Source of the DNA: Zoogloea oryzae
GTDB taxonomy: Bacteria > Pseudomonadota > Gammaproteobacteria > Burkholderiales > Rhodocyclaceae
Direction of reading: 5' to 3'
NCBI RefSeq assembly: GCF_030161255.1
Contig: NZ_BSPX01000001.1
Span: 156,877 to 220,876 of the forward strand
Length of the DNA: 64,000 bases
Part shown: piece by piece, positions 45,855 to 54,930 of the stretch
How positions within the stretch are numbered: the first letter of the stretch is position 1
How the letters are laid out: every line of letters starts with the position of its first letter
Program-made: the position numbers and the translations under genes
The notes under the pieces: generated by a model
Told to the model about the DNA's origin: nothing
What the model saw: only the letters and a program-made list of their open reading frames with translations
Database searches by the model: none

Positions 45855-47813
45855 ATGAACGTAGAACAAGCCTTTGCCGCCGACGGCCCCCTCGCCGCGG
45901 CGATCCCTGGTTTCTCCCCGCGCCCCCAGCAGCTGGAGATGGCCGCGCACATCGCCCACACCCTCAAGGAGAACGGCGTGCTGGTGGCCGAGGCCGGCAC
46001 CGGCACCGGCAAGACCTACGCCTATCTGGTTCCGGCGCTGCTCAACGGCGGCAAGGTCATCATCTCCACCGGCACCAAGACGCTGCAGGACCAGCTCTTC
46101 AACCGCGATCTGCCCACCATCCGCGCCGCCCTCAAGGTGCCGGTGGGCGTGGCGCTGCTCAAGGGCCGGGCCAATTACGTGTGCCACTACCACCTGGCCC
46201 GCAATCTGGTGGATGGCCGTTTCACCACGCCCGAAGACGCCGGCCACCTGCGCACCATTGGCCGCTTCATGGAAATCACCCAGAGCGGCGACAAGGCCGA
46301 GTGCCCCGAGGTGCCCGAGGATGCCGCCGCCTGGATGTTCGCCACCTCGTCCCGGGATAACTGCCTGGGGCAGGAATGCCCCAACATCAAGGAGTGCTTC
46401 GTCGCCGCCGCTCGCCGCGCTGCGATGGAGGCCGACGTGGTCGTCGTCAATCACCACCTCTTCTTTGCCGACGTGATGCTCCGCGACGAAGGCATGGGCG
46501 AGCTGCTGCCCTCGTGCAACGCGGTGATCTTCGACGAAGCCCACCAGCTGCCCGAAACCGCCAGCCTGTTCTTCGGCGAGAGCGTGTCCACCGCCCAGCT
46601 GCTGGAGCTCGCCCGCGACACCCGCTCCGAGACCGTGGCCGCCGCCCGGGATTGCCTCGCCCTCATCGAAGCCACCCGCAAGCTCGAAAAAGCCGCGCGG
46701 GATCTGCGCCTGTCGGTGCAGGCCGAGAACGCCCGCTTCGGCTACGCCCAACTCGCCGACAACAAGGAATTCCACGAAGCCGTCGATGCGCTCGATGCCG
46801 AGCTCACCGATTTCTGCACGCTGGTCGAATCCCAGGCCGAGCGCTCCGAGGGCCTCGCCAACTGCCTGCGCCGCACCCAGGAGATCCAGCAGCGCCTGGC
46901 CCGCTGGCAGGTGCCGGAGGGCACCGACTGGGTGCGCTGGGTCGAGGTTTTCAGCCAGACCCTGGCCCTCAACGCCACGCCGCTGTCCATCGCCTCGATC
47001 TTCAAGCGCCAGATGGACGGCCACCCGCGGGCGTGGGTGTTCACGTCCGCCACCCTGGCGGTGGGGCGCGACTTTGGCCACTACTGCCGAGAGCTGGGCC
47101 TCAACTGGGTCGAGCCGCCCATCGAGACCGCGGTGTGGGGTTCGCCCTTCGACTACCCGGCTCAGGCCGTGCTCTACGCGCCCCAGAACATGCCCGAGCC
47201 CAACAGCCCGGACTACCCGGACGCGGTCGCCAAGGTCGCGATTCCCCTGATCCGCGCCGCCCAGGGCCGCACCTTCGTGCTGTGCACCTCGCTGCGCGCC
47301 ATGCGGCGCATCCACGAGCTGATCGCCGACGCGCTGGAGCGGGACAAGCTCGACCTGCCCCTGCTGATCCAGGGCGAAGGCTCGCGCACCGAGCTGCTCG
47401 ATCGCTTCCGCCGCCTCGGCAACGCCATCCTCGTGGCCAGCCAGAGCTTCTGGGAGGGCGTCGATGTGCCCGGCGATGCGCTTTCGGTGGTCGTGATCGA
47501 CAAGCTGCCCTTCGCCCCGCCCGACGACCCGGTGCTCGCCGCGCGCATCGAGCACATGAACAAATCCGGCCGCAACCCCTTTATGGAATACCAGCTCCCG
47601 CGGGCGGTCATCAACGTCAAGCAGGGTGCCGGCCGGCTGATCCGCACCGAGCGCGACAAGGGCGTGCTCGCCATCTGCGACCCGCGCATGCTCACCAAGC
47701 CCTACGGAAAGCGCGTCTGGCAGAGCCTGCCGCCGATGACCCGCAGCAAGGTCGAATCCGAGGTGGTGGCCTTCCTCGAGGATCTGCCGCCGCCGGCTGC
47801 GCGGCAGGGCTGA
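45855..47813 (+). CDS. ATP-dependent DNA helicase, DinG/YoaA (XPD-like) family
   Basis: 652 aa. Walker A in EAGTGTGKTYAYLVP (47-60), DEAH box in VIFDEAHQLPE (near 227), and helicase C motifs GEGSRTELLDRFR and QGAGRLIRTERDKG. Four cysteines, C110, C170, C175 and C181, sit where the XPD/DinG iron-sulfur cluster is. The length without an exonuclease domain is closer to YoaA than to DinG. Likely unwinds 5'-tailed or damaged DNA in replication repair. Confidence 0.93.
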   Translation: MNVEQAFAADGPLAAAIPGFSPRPQQLEMAAHIAHTLKENGVLVAEAGTGTGKTYAYLVPALLNGGKVIISTGTKTLQDQLFNRDLPTIRAALKVPVGVALLKGRANYVCHYHLARNLVDGRFTTPEDAGHLRTIGRFMEITQSGDKAECPEVPEDAAAWMFATSSRDNCLGQECPNIKECFVAAARRAAMEADVVVVNHHLFFADVMLRDEGMGELLPSCNAVIFDEAHQLPETASLFFGESVSTAQLLELARDTRSETVAAARDCLALIEATRKLEKAARDLRLSVQAENARFGYAQLADNKEFHEAVDALDAELTDFCTLVESQAERSEGLANCLRRTQEIQQRLARWQVPEGTDWVRWVEVFSQTLALNATPLSIASIFKRQMDGHPRAWVFTSATLAVGRDFGHYCRELGLNWVEPPIETAVWGSPFDYPAQAVLYAPQNMPEPNSPDYPDAVAKVAIPLIRAAQGRTFVLCTSLRAMRRIHELIADALERDKLDLPLLIQGEGSRTELLDRFRRLGNAILVASQSFWEGVDVPGDALSVVVIDKLPFAPPDDPVLAARIEHMNKSGRNPFMEYQLPRAVINVKQGAGRLIRTERDKGVLAICDPRMLTKPYGKRVWQSLPPMTRSKVESEVVAFLEDLPPPAARQG

Positions 47814-47857
47814 TTGCCGGCGTTGGCGCCGATCAAGCGCCGATCAAGGACGGGGCG

Positions 47858-48100
47858 CCCATCGATGGGTAAAGATGGGCCATGCATGAGTCTTTATTGC
47901 CCATCGATGAGTCTCGGAGACTCATCGATGAACGGATTTCACTCACGCGTGAATGGCGGAAACTCATCGATGGCTTGCGCCCGCCCATGCATGGATGGCG
48001 ACGACTCACCGCTGAGTCATCGGGATTCACCCATGAGTCGCCGTCGCTCATGCATGGATCGCCGGTACCCACCGATGAGCCGATTTCACCCACGCATGCG
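47858..48100. repeat. Array A: 12 palindromic units at exactly 21-bp pitch
   Basis: Units start at 47858, 47879, 47900, 47921, 47942, 47963, 47984, 48005, 48026, 48047, 48068 and 48089. Each 12-bp core fits YYCA-N4-TGRR: CA at positions 3-4 and TG at 9-10 are kept in all twelve. The central four bases vary but often stay self-complementary (CATCGATG, CATGCATG, CACGCGTG). The 9-bp spacers between cores are not conserved. All frames are open in part because 21 bp is seven codons; no start site or codon signature supports a gene. It fills the 353-bp gap between the helicase gene and the ATP-grasp-like gene. Confidence 0.9.
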
Positions 48101-48166
48101 TGGCGCGTCTTCGATCAACCCGGCGCGCCCCCGCTGCTACAATCCCGCGCCTGACACCTTGCTCCG

Positions 48167-49540
48167 ATGCCGTCCTTGACCGATCCGAACGCCAACGCGC
48201 TGTCGTCGCCCTCCGCCCTCATCGCCCGCCTCGCCGCCGGCGCCCATGACTGCGTCGACGCGGCCGAAGCCCTCAACGCCGGCTGCCAGTGCGTGTCGCT
48301 GGACCGCCAGGCGCTGGTGTCGGCGCTGGCCCGGGACCCTCGGGACGGCGCGCTGCAGGCGATGATCGCCGAGTCGCGCCCGCACCTGTTCGCCGAATCC
48401 ATGGCTTTCGTGTCGGCCGCGCATGTGCAGCAGATGGCCGATCTGATTGCCGCGACCCACCGCGTGGTGGCCTTGCCCGGCTGGCAGGACGCGGTGCTGG
48501 CCCACGCGCCGGAGTCCGCCCGCCACGTCACCGGCGCGTCCGGCGTGTTTCTCGGCTACGACTTCCATCTCTCGGATGCCGGCCCCCAGCTCATCGAGAT
48601 CAACACCAACGCCGGCGGCGGGCTGCTCGCCGCCATCCTTGGCCGCGCCCAGCGGGCCTGCTGCGACGAGGTGGCCGAAGCCATGGCCGCCATGCAGGGC
48701 CACGCCTCGGGCGATCTGGAGCGGGTGTTCTTCGAGATGTTCCGGGCCGAATGGCGGGCGGAGCGGGGCGATGCGCCGCTGCGTACGGTCGCCATCGTTG
48801 ATGAAGCGCCCCAGGGCCAGTACCTGCTGCCCGAGTTCCTGCTCTTCCAGCGGCTGTTCGAGCGCCACGGCGTGGCCGCGTGGATCTGCGATCCGTCCGA
48901 GCTCGCGCACACCGCCGACGGCCTGACGCTCCACGGCCAGCGGGTGGATCTGGTCTATAACCGCCTCACCGATTTCTCCTTCGACACCCCCGCCAGCTGC
49001 GCGCTGCGGGACGCCTGGTTCGCCGGCTCGGCAGTCATCACGCCGCACCCCCGTGCCCACGCCCTGTACGCCGACAAGCGCAACCTGGTGCTGCTCTCCA
49101 ACCCCGACGCCCTGCGCCAGATTGGCGCGGCGGAAGCCGACATCGCGGTGATCACCGCCGGCGTGCCGCGCACCGAGGCCGTCACCGCTGCCCAAGCTGC
49201 GGATTTCTGGGCCCGGCGGCGCAGCCTGTTCTTCAAGCCCGCCAGCGGCTTTGGCAGTCGCGGCGCCTATCGGGGCGACAAGCTCACCCGGCGGGTGTTC
49301 GACGAGATCATCGCTGGCGACTACATCGCCCAGGCCCTCGTGCCGCCCTCCGAGCGGCGCCTGTCGGTGGGCGGCGAGGCGGTGGCCCTCAAGATGGACT
49401 TACGCAACTACGTCTATCGGGGCCAGGTCCAACTGGTCACCGCACGGCTTTATCGCGGCCAGACCACCAATTTCCGCACCCCCGGCGGCGGCTTCGCCCC
49501 GGTGCTGGCGGTGCCCTGCGGGCACGAAGGAGCAGCATGA
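48167..49540 (+). CDS. ATP-grasp-like protein of unknown function, upstream of mobB
   Basis: 457 aa. I do not recognise a named family with certainty. IEINTNAGGG, NRLTDFSFD and the block FKPASGFGSRGAYRGDKL with IAQALVPPSER resemble the nucleotide-binding and metal-binding parts of ATP-grasp enzymes, perhaps a permuted type that joins an amine to a carboxylate. No signal peptide. Its TGA overlaps the mobB start by 4 bp, so it is in the cofactor operon, but a role in molybdenum cofactor synthesis is only inferred. A TACAAT box lies at 48138-48143, about 25 bp before the start, with no clear -35. Confidence 0.65.
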   Translation: MPSLTDPNANALSSPSALIARLAAGAHDCVDAAEALNAGCQCVSLDRQALVSALARDPRDGALQAMIAESRPHLFAESMAFVSAAHVQQMADLIAATHRVVALPGWQDAVLAHAPESARHVTGASGVFLGYDFHLSDAGPQLIEINTNAGGGLLAAILGRAQRACCDEVAEAMAAMQGHASGDLERVFFEMFRAEWRAERGDAPLRTVAIVDEAPQGQYLLPEFLLFQRLFERHGVAAWICDPSELAHTADGLTLHGQRVDLVYNRLTDFSFDTPASCALRDAWFAGSAVITPHPRAHALYADKRNLVLLSNPDALRQIGAAEADIAVITAGVPRTEAVTAAQAADFWARRRSLFFKPASGFGSRGAYRGDKLTRRVFDEIIAGDYIAQALVPPSERRLSVGGEAVALKMDLRNYVYRGQVQLVTARLYRGQTTNFRTPGGGFAPVLAVPCGHEGAA

Positions 49541-50031
49541 AGGTTTTCGGATTTGCCGGCTGGTCCGGCTCGGGTAAGACCACCCTGATCGAGCAGGTCA
49601 TCCCCGAGATCACCCGCCGCGGCCTCAAGGTGTCGGTCATCAAGCACGCCCACCACGGCTTCGACATCGACAAGCCGGGCAAGGATTCGTGGCGCCACCG
49701 CGAGGCCGGCGCCAGTGAGATCCTGCTGATCTCTGACGAGCGCTGGGTGCTGATGCACGAACTCCGCGGCGAGCCCGAACCTGATCTCGACGCCCAGCTG
49801 GCGCGCCTGTCGCCCTGCGATCTGGTGCTGGTCGAAGGCTTCAAGGCGGTGCAGATCCCCAAGCTCGAAGTCCATCGCCCGGCGGTGGGCAAGCCGCTCC
49901 AGTACCAGGACAACCCGGCCATCGTGGCAATCGCCACCGACGTGCCCCTTGATGCGCCGCTGCCGCGCCTAGACATCAACGATCCGGCCGCCGTGGCCGC
50001 CTTCATCCTCCAACACCAGGGCCTGATATGA
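49537..50031 (+). CDS. mobB: Molybdopterin-guanine dinucleotide biosynthesis adaptor MobB
   Basis: 164 aa. P-loop GWSGSGKTTLIEQV at 8-21, VIKHAHHGFDID and the DLVLVEGFK motif are those of MobB, a GTP-binding partner of MobA in making the guanine-dinucleotide form of the cofactor. Overlaps both neighbours by 4 bp (ATGA). Confidence 0.95.
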   Translation: MKVFGFAGWSGSGKTTLIEQVIPEITRRGLKVSVIKHAHHGFDIDKPGKDSWRHREAGASEILLISDERWVLMHELRGEPEPDLDAQLARLSPCDLVLVEGFKAVQIPKLEVHRPAVGKPLQYQDNPAIVAIATDVPLDAPLPRLDINDPAAVAAFILQHQGLI

Positions 50032-51251
50032 GCAATCCCATGCGTCCCTTCGACGACGTGCGGGCGGCGCTGCTGGCCGCCGCCAAGCCCGTTTCCGCCA
50101 TCGAACACGTGCCCACCGCCGAAGCCCTCGGCCGCGTGCTGGCCGTCGATCAGGTGTCGTCCCTCAACGTGCCGCCCCTCGACAACTCGTCGATGGACGG
50201 CTACGCGGTGAACACCGCCGACGTGACCGCGCCGGGCGCGCGCCTCACGGTTGCCCAGCGCATCCCCGCCGGCAGCGTCGGCCACAGCCTGGCCCGCGGC
50301 ACCGCCGCACGCATCTTCACCGGCGCCCCGGTGCCCCACGGTGCCGACGCCATCGTGATGCAGGAGCTGTGCACCGCCGACGGCAACAGCGTGACCATCG
50401 ACCACGTGCCCCGCGCGGGCGAGTGGGTCCGCCGCGCCGGCGAGGACATCGCGCTGGGTTCCACCGTGCTTTCCGCCGGCCATCGCCTCACGCCCCAGAT
50501 GCTGGGCCTCGCCGCGTCGGTGGGCTGCGCCACACTGCCGGTGTATCGGCGCCTCAAGGTGGCGCTGTTCTCCACTGGCGACGAGCTGGTGATGCCCGGC
50601 GAGCCGCTGCCGCCCGGCGCCATCTACAACTCCAACCGCTACGTGCTGCGCGGCCTGCTCGAAGCCCTCGGCTGCGAAGTGGAAGACCTCGGCATCGTGC
50701 CCGACACGCTGGAGGCCACCCGCGCGGCCCTGCGCAGCGCCGCCGCGGCCAACGACCTGATCGTCACCAGCGGTGGCGTGTCGATGGGCGAGGAAGACCA
50801 CGTGCGCCCGGCGGTGCAGGCCGAGGGCCGGCTCGATCTGTGGCTCGTCGCCATGAAGCCCGGCAAGCCGGTGGCCTTCGGTCAGGTGAACGACCCGGCC
50901 GGCGGCGAAGGCGCGGCCTTCATCGGCCTGCCCGGCAACCCGGTGTCGAGCTTCGTCACCTTCCTGCTGCTGGTGCGGCCCTTCGTGCTGCGTTCGATGG
51001 GCGTGGCGAACTGCCTGCCCCGGTCGATTCCGCTGCCGGCTGGCTTCAACTGGACCAAGCCCGATCGCCGCCGCGAGTTCCTGCGCGCGCGCATCGGCGA
51101 CGACGGTCGCGTCGATCTCTTCCCCAACCAGGGCCCGGGCGTCCTCACCTCAACCGTGTGGGCCGACGGCCTGGTGGATAACCCCGCCGGCCAGCCGGTG
51201 GCCGCGGGCGATCTGGTCCGCTTCATCCCTTATTCCGAACTTCTTTCGTAA
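50028..51251 (+). CDS. moeA: Molybdopterin molybdenumtransferase MoeA
   Basis: 407 aa. Inserts molybdate into adenylylated molybdopterin. Motifs: NVPPLDNSSMDGYAV, RIFTGAPVPHGADAIVMQE, STGDELV, IYNSNRYVL, TSGGVSMGEEDHV and GLPGNPVSSFVTF. Length is normal. Coupled to mobB. Confidence 0.97.
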   Translation: MSNPMRPFDDVRAALLAAAKPVSAIEHVPTAEALGRVLAVDQVSSLNVPPLDNSSMDGYAVNTADVTAPGARLTVAQRIPAGSVGHSLARGTAARIFTGAPVPHGADAIVMQELCTADGNSVTIDHVPRAGEWVRRAGEDIALGSTVLSAGHRLTPQMLGLAASVGCATLPVYRRLKVALFSTGDELVMPGEPLPPGAIYNSNRYVLRGLLEALGCEVEDLGIVPDTLEATRAALRSAAAANDLIVTSGGVSMGEEDHVRPAVQAEGRLDLWLVAMKPGKPVAFGQVNDPAGGEGAAFIGLPGNPVSSFVTFLLLVRPFVLRSMGVANCLPRSIPLPAGFNWTKPDRRREFLRARIGDDGRVDLFPNQGPGVLTSTVWADGLVDNPAGQPVAAGDLVRFIPYSELLS

Positions 51252-51258
51252 GCGCCTC

Positions 51259-51513
51259 ATGAGCATCAAGGTTCTGTACTTCGCCAGCCTCCGTGAAACC
51301 CTCGGCTACTCCCACGAGACGCTGACCCTGCCGGCCACCATCGCCACCCTGGGCGACCTGCGCGCCCACCTCGCCAAACGCGGCGGCGCGTGGGAGGCGC
51401 TGGACGTCGGGCGCAACGTGCGGATGGCGATCAACCAGGAGATGGCCGGCGCCGACACCGCCGTGGCCGACCGGGACGAGATCGCCTTCTTCCCGCCCGT
51501 CACCGGCGGCTGA
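51259..51513 (+). CDS. moaD: Molybdopterin synthase sulfur carrier MoaD
   Basis: 84 aa, ubiquitin-like fold, ending in PPVTGG; the C-terminal Gly-Gly is thiocarboxylated and donates sulfur. Begins MSIKVLYFASLRE, as MoaD proteins do. Lies 7 bp after moeA and 33 bp before moaE, its partner. Confidence 0.96.
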   Translation: MSIKVLYFASLRETLGYSHETLTLPATIATLGDLRAHLAKRGGAWEALDVGRNVRMAINQEMAGADTAVADRDEIAFFPPVTGG

Positions 51514-51546
51514 TTCAACAACCCTTCACCACCTTCGAGGCCCACC

Positions 51547-52011
51547 ATGAATTCCGTCAGCGTCCAGGAAGCCGATTTCGATGTCGGTGCAGAGATCGCC
51601 GCCTTGTCCGCCGGCCGCAGTGATGTGGGCGCGGTGGCGAGCTTCGTCGGCCTCGTGCGGGCCGACAAGGTGGCGGGGGAGGGCAGCGCCGTCTCGGCGA
51701 TGACCCTCGAGCACTACCCGGGGATGACCGAGAAGTCGCTGGAAGCCATCGTCCTGGAGGCCGGCAGCCGCTGGCAGCTGCTCGGCACGCGGGTGATCCA
51801 CCGCTTCGGCCGCCTCGAGCCGGGCGAGCGCATCGTCTTCGTGGGCGTCGCCAGCAGCCACCGGGGCGACGCCTTCGCCGCCTGCGAGTTCATCATGGAT
51901 TACCTGAAAACCCGCGCCCCCTTCTGGAAGAAGGAAGACACCCCGGAAGGCGGCCGCTGGGTGGACGCGCGGGACGCCGACGACTCCGCCGCCGCGCGCT
52001 GGGAAAAGTAA
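51547..52011 (+). CDS. moaE: Molybdopterin synthase catalytic subunit MoaE
   Basis: 154 aa. VGAVASFVGLVRADK, LEHYPGMTEKSLEAIV, RFGRLEPGERIVFVGVASSH, FIMDYLKTRAPFWKKE are diagnostic, including the catalytic lysines in the last motif. With MoaD converts precursor Z to molybdopterin. Last gene of this run; moaA and moaC are not in the window. Confidence 0.97.
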   Translation: MNSVSVQEADFDVGAEIAALSAGRSDVGAVASFVGLVRADKVAGEGSAVSAMTLEHYPGMTEKSLEAIVLEAGSRWQLLGTRVIHRFGRLEPGERIVFVGVASSHRGDAFAACEFIMDYLKTRAPFWKKEDTPEGGRWVDARDADDSAAARWEK

Positions 52012-52082
52012 GACCGCCCGCGCCGGACGACGTGCTGCCGCCCCTTCTGGCGCCAGCGCGTGCCGTTTTTGCCGATGGCGGG

Positions 52083-52742
52083 TCAGGCGGCCGGCGTCGT
52101 CTGCAGATATTCGATCAAGGCCTGAAAGCGGGTTCGGCTCGCGCCGCTCGGGTCGACGATGCTGTGGCTGAAGTAGTTCTCGATGTTGGCCGCGGTGATC
52201 GGCGTGCTCAGTGGGTCGTAGCTGCTGCCGCCCGCGCCGCCGGCCGAGTGGCCCATCATGCGTACCAGGGCGATCTGGCCGATGCCCGCCGCTGCCTGGG
52301 TATTGCAACTGGCAACCGCCTTGTCGTAAAGCGCCTTCTCTGCCGGGCTGAGGTTGGCCATGGTGTTCACCAGCCCGGTGGCCTTCTGCATGTAGTCCAG
52401 TTCGTCGGCGGTGAGCTGATCGGGTGACTTCTGCTGGGCCGCGATCGCGGCCAGCCGCGGGTCGTTGGCAAAGAGGAAAGCCTGGTCTTCCTGCGATCGA
52501 TTCACCGCGCCTCTGGCCCTGATCTCGGCCAGTCGTGCTTCAACGGCGCCATCCGCATCTCCGGCTTTGGACGACGCAGCTGCCTCGGCGGCGAGCGCCT
52601 GCCTTGCGGCTCCGGAGATGCTGACGGAATCGGCAGTGCTTGCCGGGGCGGTGCCGTTTGCCGGCACCGCTTGCCGGGTGATAGGCGATTGAAGGCGGAT
52701 GCCGTAGGTGGTGGCGAGATTGCTCGGGCTCTGGATCTGCAT
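52083..52742 (-). CDS. Hypothetical protein with DSVSISGAAR motif
   Basis: 219 aa with GGAG 6 nt upstream of ATG 52742. Not recognised. The N-terminus is Ser/Thr/Ala-rich and low in structure, with DSVSISGAARQAL at about 37-50, a short motif often seen near the N-terminus of flagellum- or secretion-related hypothetical proteins. The middle and end are helical. No signal peptide or membrane segment. Convergent with moaE; not obviously part of the TRAP operon upstream. Confidence 0.7.
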   Translation of the reverse strand: MQIQSPSNLATTYGIRLQSPITRQAVPANGTAPASTADSVSISGAARQALAAEAAASSKAGDADGAVEARLAEIRARGAVNRSQEDQAFLFANDPRLAAIAAQQKSPDQLTADELDYMQKATGLVNTMANLSPAEKALYDKAVASCNTQAAAGIGQIALVRMMGHSAGGAGGSSYDPLSTPITAANIENYFSHSIVDPSGASRTRFQALIEYLQTTPAA

Positions 52743-52823
52743 GGTTTGCTCCTGCTTGCATGTGCTGGCGCGTATGCAAGAGGCAAGCCAGGCGTTGTGG
52801 TGTGACCTAGGCAGCGTTTGGGA

Positions 52824-54626
52824 TCAGCCCCCGGCCAGCAGCCCCGGCAGCCCCGTCGCCAGCCACGGCACGGCCGAGATCGCCAGCGCACCCAGGAAGA
52901 TCGCCGCGAGCGCCGGCAGCACCGACGCCGCCACTTCGCGGATCGGTTTGCCGAACATCGCCGACGCGAAAAAGATGTTCATCCCCGCCGGCGGGCACAG
53001 AAAGCCCATCTCCATCACCGCCAGGAAGATCACCCCGAAGTGCACCGGGTCGATGCCGTAGCTCACCGCCACCGGCAGCAGCAGCGGCACCAGCACCACG
53101 ATGGCGGCGTAGATCTCCATCAGCGCGCCGGCGGCAAACAAAAAGACGTTGAGCGCTACCAGGAAGGCGAAGCGGTTGGGCAGGGCGCCCTGCACCCATT
53201 CCACCGCCGCATCGGGGATGCCGGCATCCACCAGATAGTTGGTAAGGCCGAGCGCCATGCCGAGGATCAGCATCACGCCGCCGATCACCTGGGCGCAGTC
53301 GGCCAGGCAGCGGCGCAGCAGCGGCCCGTCGAGCTCCTGGTGGGCGATGGACTGGGTGAGGAGGGCGTAGGCGGCGGTGAGCGCCGCGCTTTCGGTGGGG
53401 GTGGCGAGGCCGCTGGCCAGCGAACCGATGGCCACCACCGGGGCGAGGATCTCCCAGCGGGCCGCCCAGGCGGCCTTGCGGGCGGCGGTGAAGTCGGCCT
53501 TCGGGCGCTCCAGTTGCGCGATGCCGTCCCGGCGCAGGTAGCCGCCCACGGTGAGCAGGAAGAACACCATCACCAGCGCCGGCACCACCCCGGCCAGGAA
53601 CATGGTGTTGATGGGCACCCGGGCGATGATGGCGTACATGATGAGCGGCACCGACGGGGCCAGCAGCACCCCCAGCGCGCTGGCGCTGGTGACGAGGCTG
53701 ATCCCGCGCTTCTCCGGCAGCCCGGCGTCCTTCAGCAGCGGCAGCAACAAGCCGCCCAGGGCCAGGATGGTGACGCCGCTGCCGCCGGTGAAGGCGGTGA
53801 AGAACGAACACAACAGCGCCGCCGCGATGGACGAGCCGATGGCGCCGCCGCCAAAGCTGGCGGTGAACAGCGCGCCCAGCCGCACGGCCGCGCCGCTGCG
53901 GGCGAAGATCAAACCGGCGAGGGTGAACAGCGGCAGCGCCGGCAGCGACGGATTCACCGTGATCTGGTAGTGCGAGAGCGGCACCGACGCCAGCGGCTGC
54001 CCTTCGGACCAGAACAGGGCCAGGGCCAGCCCGCCCAGCACCGCAAAGATCGGCGCCCCGGCCAGCAGCGCCAGCATCAGCCCGATGGCGAAGGGGGCGA
54101 GGGGCAGCGTCGATCCATCGAAATGCTGCGCGAAGAGATAGCCTGCCGCGGTGAGCACTACGCCCAGCACGACGCGCAGCGCCAGCCCGCTCGCGCAGCG
54201 GCTGCCGAGCTTGACCCCCAGCAGCACAAAGCCGGCGGGCATCAGCGCCTGGATCGTCCACACCGGCAGGCCGTAGGCAAGTTCCCGGCCGGCGTCCATC
54301 TCGCTGGCGACGAACTGCCAGCTCGCCTCGGCCAGCATCCCGCACAGCACCGCCGCGCTGCCCTTGGCAAAGAGGTTTGCGGCGTGCCGCACGGCCGGAT
54401 TGCGGGCACTGGCAAAGCTGTTGCCGAGGCTGGTGAGATGGTTGCCCCGCTCGGCCAGCACCGCGCCGGCCATCGCCAGCACCAGCCCCAGGTGCTGGAC
54501 GATCATCGGGGCGTTGGCGATGCCCATGCCGTGCAGCGGCCGCAGGGCGATCTCCACCAGCGGGATCAGGGTCATCAGCAGCAGCGCAGCGGAGGCGATG
54601 GCTTCGTCGAAGGGCAGTCGGCGCAT
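52824..54626 (-). CDS. TRAP transporter fused small and large permease (DctQM)
   Basis: 600 aa from ATG 54626 (MRRLPFDEAIASAALLLM); the frame stays open further upstream only because it runs through array B. Residues 1-165 have four hydrophobic segments like DctQ; from about 175 the DctM part follows, with many membrane spans and family motifs SFFTAFTGGSGVTILALGG, LLAPSVPLIMYAII and GFLCPPAGMNIFFASAMF. Uses an ion gradient to import the ligand delivered by DctP, probably a carboxylate. Separated from dctP by 771 bp of repeats. Confidence 0.92.
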   Translation of the reverse strand: MRRLPFDEAIASAALLLMTLIPLVEIALRPLHGMGIANAPMIVQHLGLVLAMAGAVLAERGNHLTSLGNSFASARNPAVRHAANLFAKGSAAVLCGMLAEASWQFVASEMDAGRELAYGLPVWTIQALMPAGFVLLGVKLGSRCASGLALRVVLGVVLTAAGYLFAQHFDGSTLPLAPFAIGLMLALLAGAPIFAVLGGLALALFWSEGQPLASVPLSHYQITVNPSLPALPLFTLAGLIFARSGAAVRLGALFTASFGGGAIGSSIAAALLCSFFTAFTGGSGVTILALGGLLLPLLKDAGLPEKRGISLVTSASALGVLLAPSVPLIMYAIIARVPINTMFLAGVVPALVMVFFLLTVGGYLRRDGIAQLERPKADFTAARKAAWAARWEILAPVVAIGSLASGLATPTESAALTAAYALLTQSIAHQELDGPLLRRCLADCAQVIGGVMLILGMALGLTNYLVDAGIPDAAVEWVQGALPNRFAFLVALNVFLFAAGALMEIYAAIVVLVPLLLPVAVSYGIDPVHFGVIFLAVMEMGFLCPPAGMNIFFASAMFGKPIREVAASVLPALAAIFLGALAISAVPWLATGLPGLLAGG

Positions 54627-54684
54627 GGGTGGGCTATTCGGGTGGGGGGCGTGTTGAGGGTGGATGAGGGGGTGGGATCGTGGG

Positions 54685-54930
54685 TTGATCCCGGACTTGA
54701 ACCCGCGCAAGTCAGACTTGAAATCGTTCAAGTTGGACTTGAGTGACTTCAAGTGGGACTTGAACCACTTCACCTCGCTGGTGCGTGATCGCAAGTCGGA
54801 CTTGGGTGGGTTCAAGTCCGACTTGAACTTTTTCAAGTTTTACTTGGGACATCTCAGGTTTTTGTTGAACCGGTTCAAGTTCGACTTGAACGGTCGCACG
54901 TTTTAGGTGGACTTTTTCAAGTCGGACTTA
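54685..54930. repeat. Array B: palindromic units at 21-bp pitch, core CAAGTC-N-GACTTG
   Basis: The right arm GACTTG (or a variant) starts at 54694, 54715, 54736, 54757, 54799, 54820, 54841, 54862, 54883 and 54925, all multiples of 21 bp apart; 54778 and 54904 are degenerate units in the same register. Several cores (54715, 54799, 54820) are perfect 13-bp palindromes. Both strands are partly open because 21 bp is seven codons, giving FKSDL-like heptads; no gene is supported. It begins about 60 bp upstream of the dctQM start. Confidence 0.9.

Noticed and set aside
43881..47555. Long minus-strand open frame opposite zapE and the helicase gene
   Set aside because: Antisense shadow of recognised genes in GC-rich sequence.
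47814..48179. Heptad-repeat proteins encoded by array A on either strand
   Set aside because: Several frames are open because the period is seven codons. None has a ribosome site or biased third positions, and symmetry is at the DNA level. Kept as a repeat, with coding as the alternative to test.
54664..54906. FKSDL-type heptad protein in array B, or an N-terminal extension of DctQM
   Set aside because: Both strands give similar heptads because units are palindromic. DctQM begins naturally at ATG 54626.
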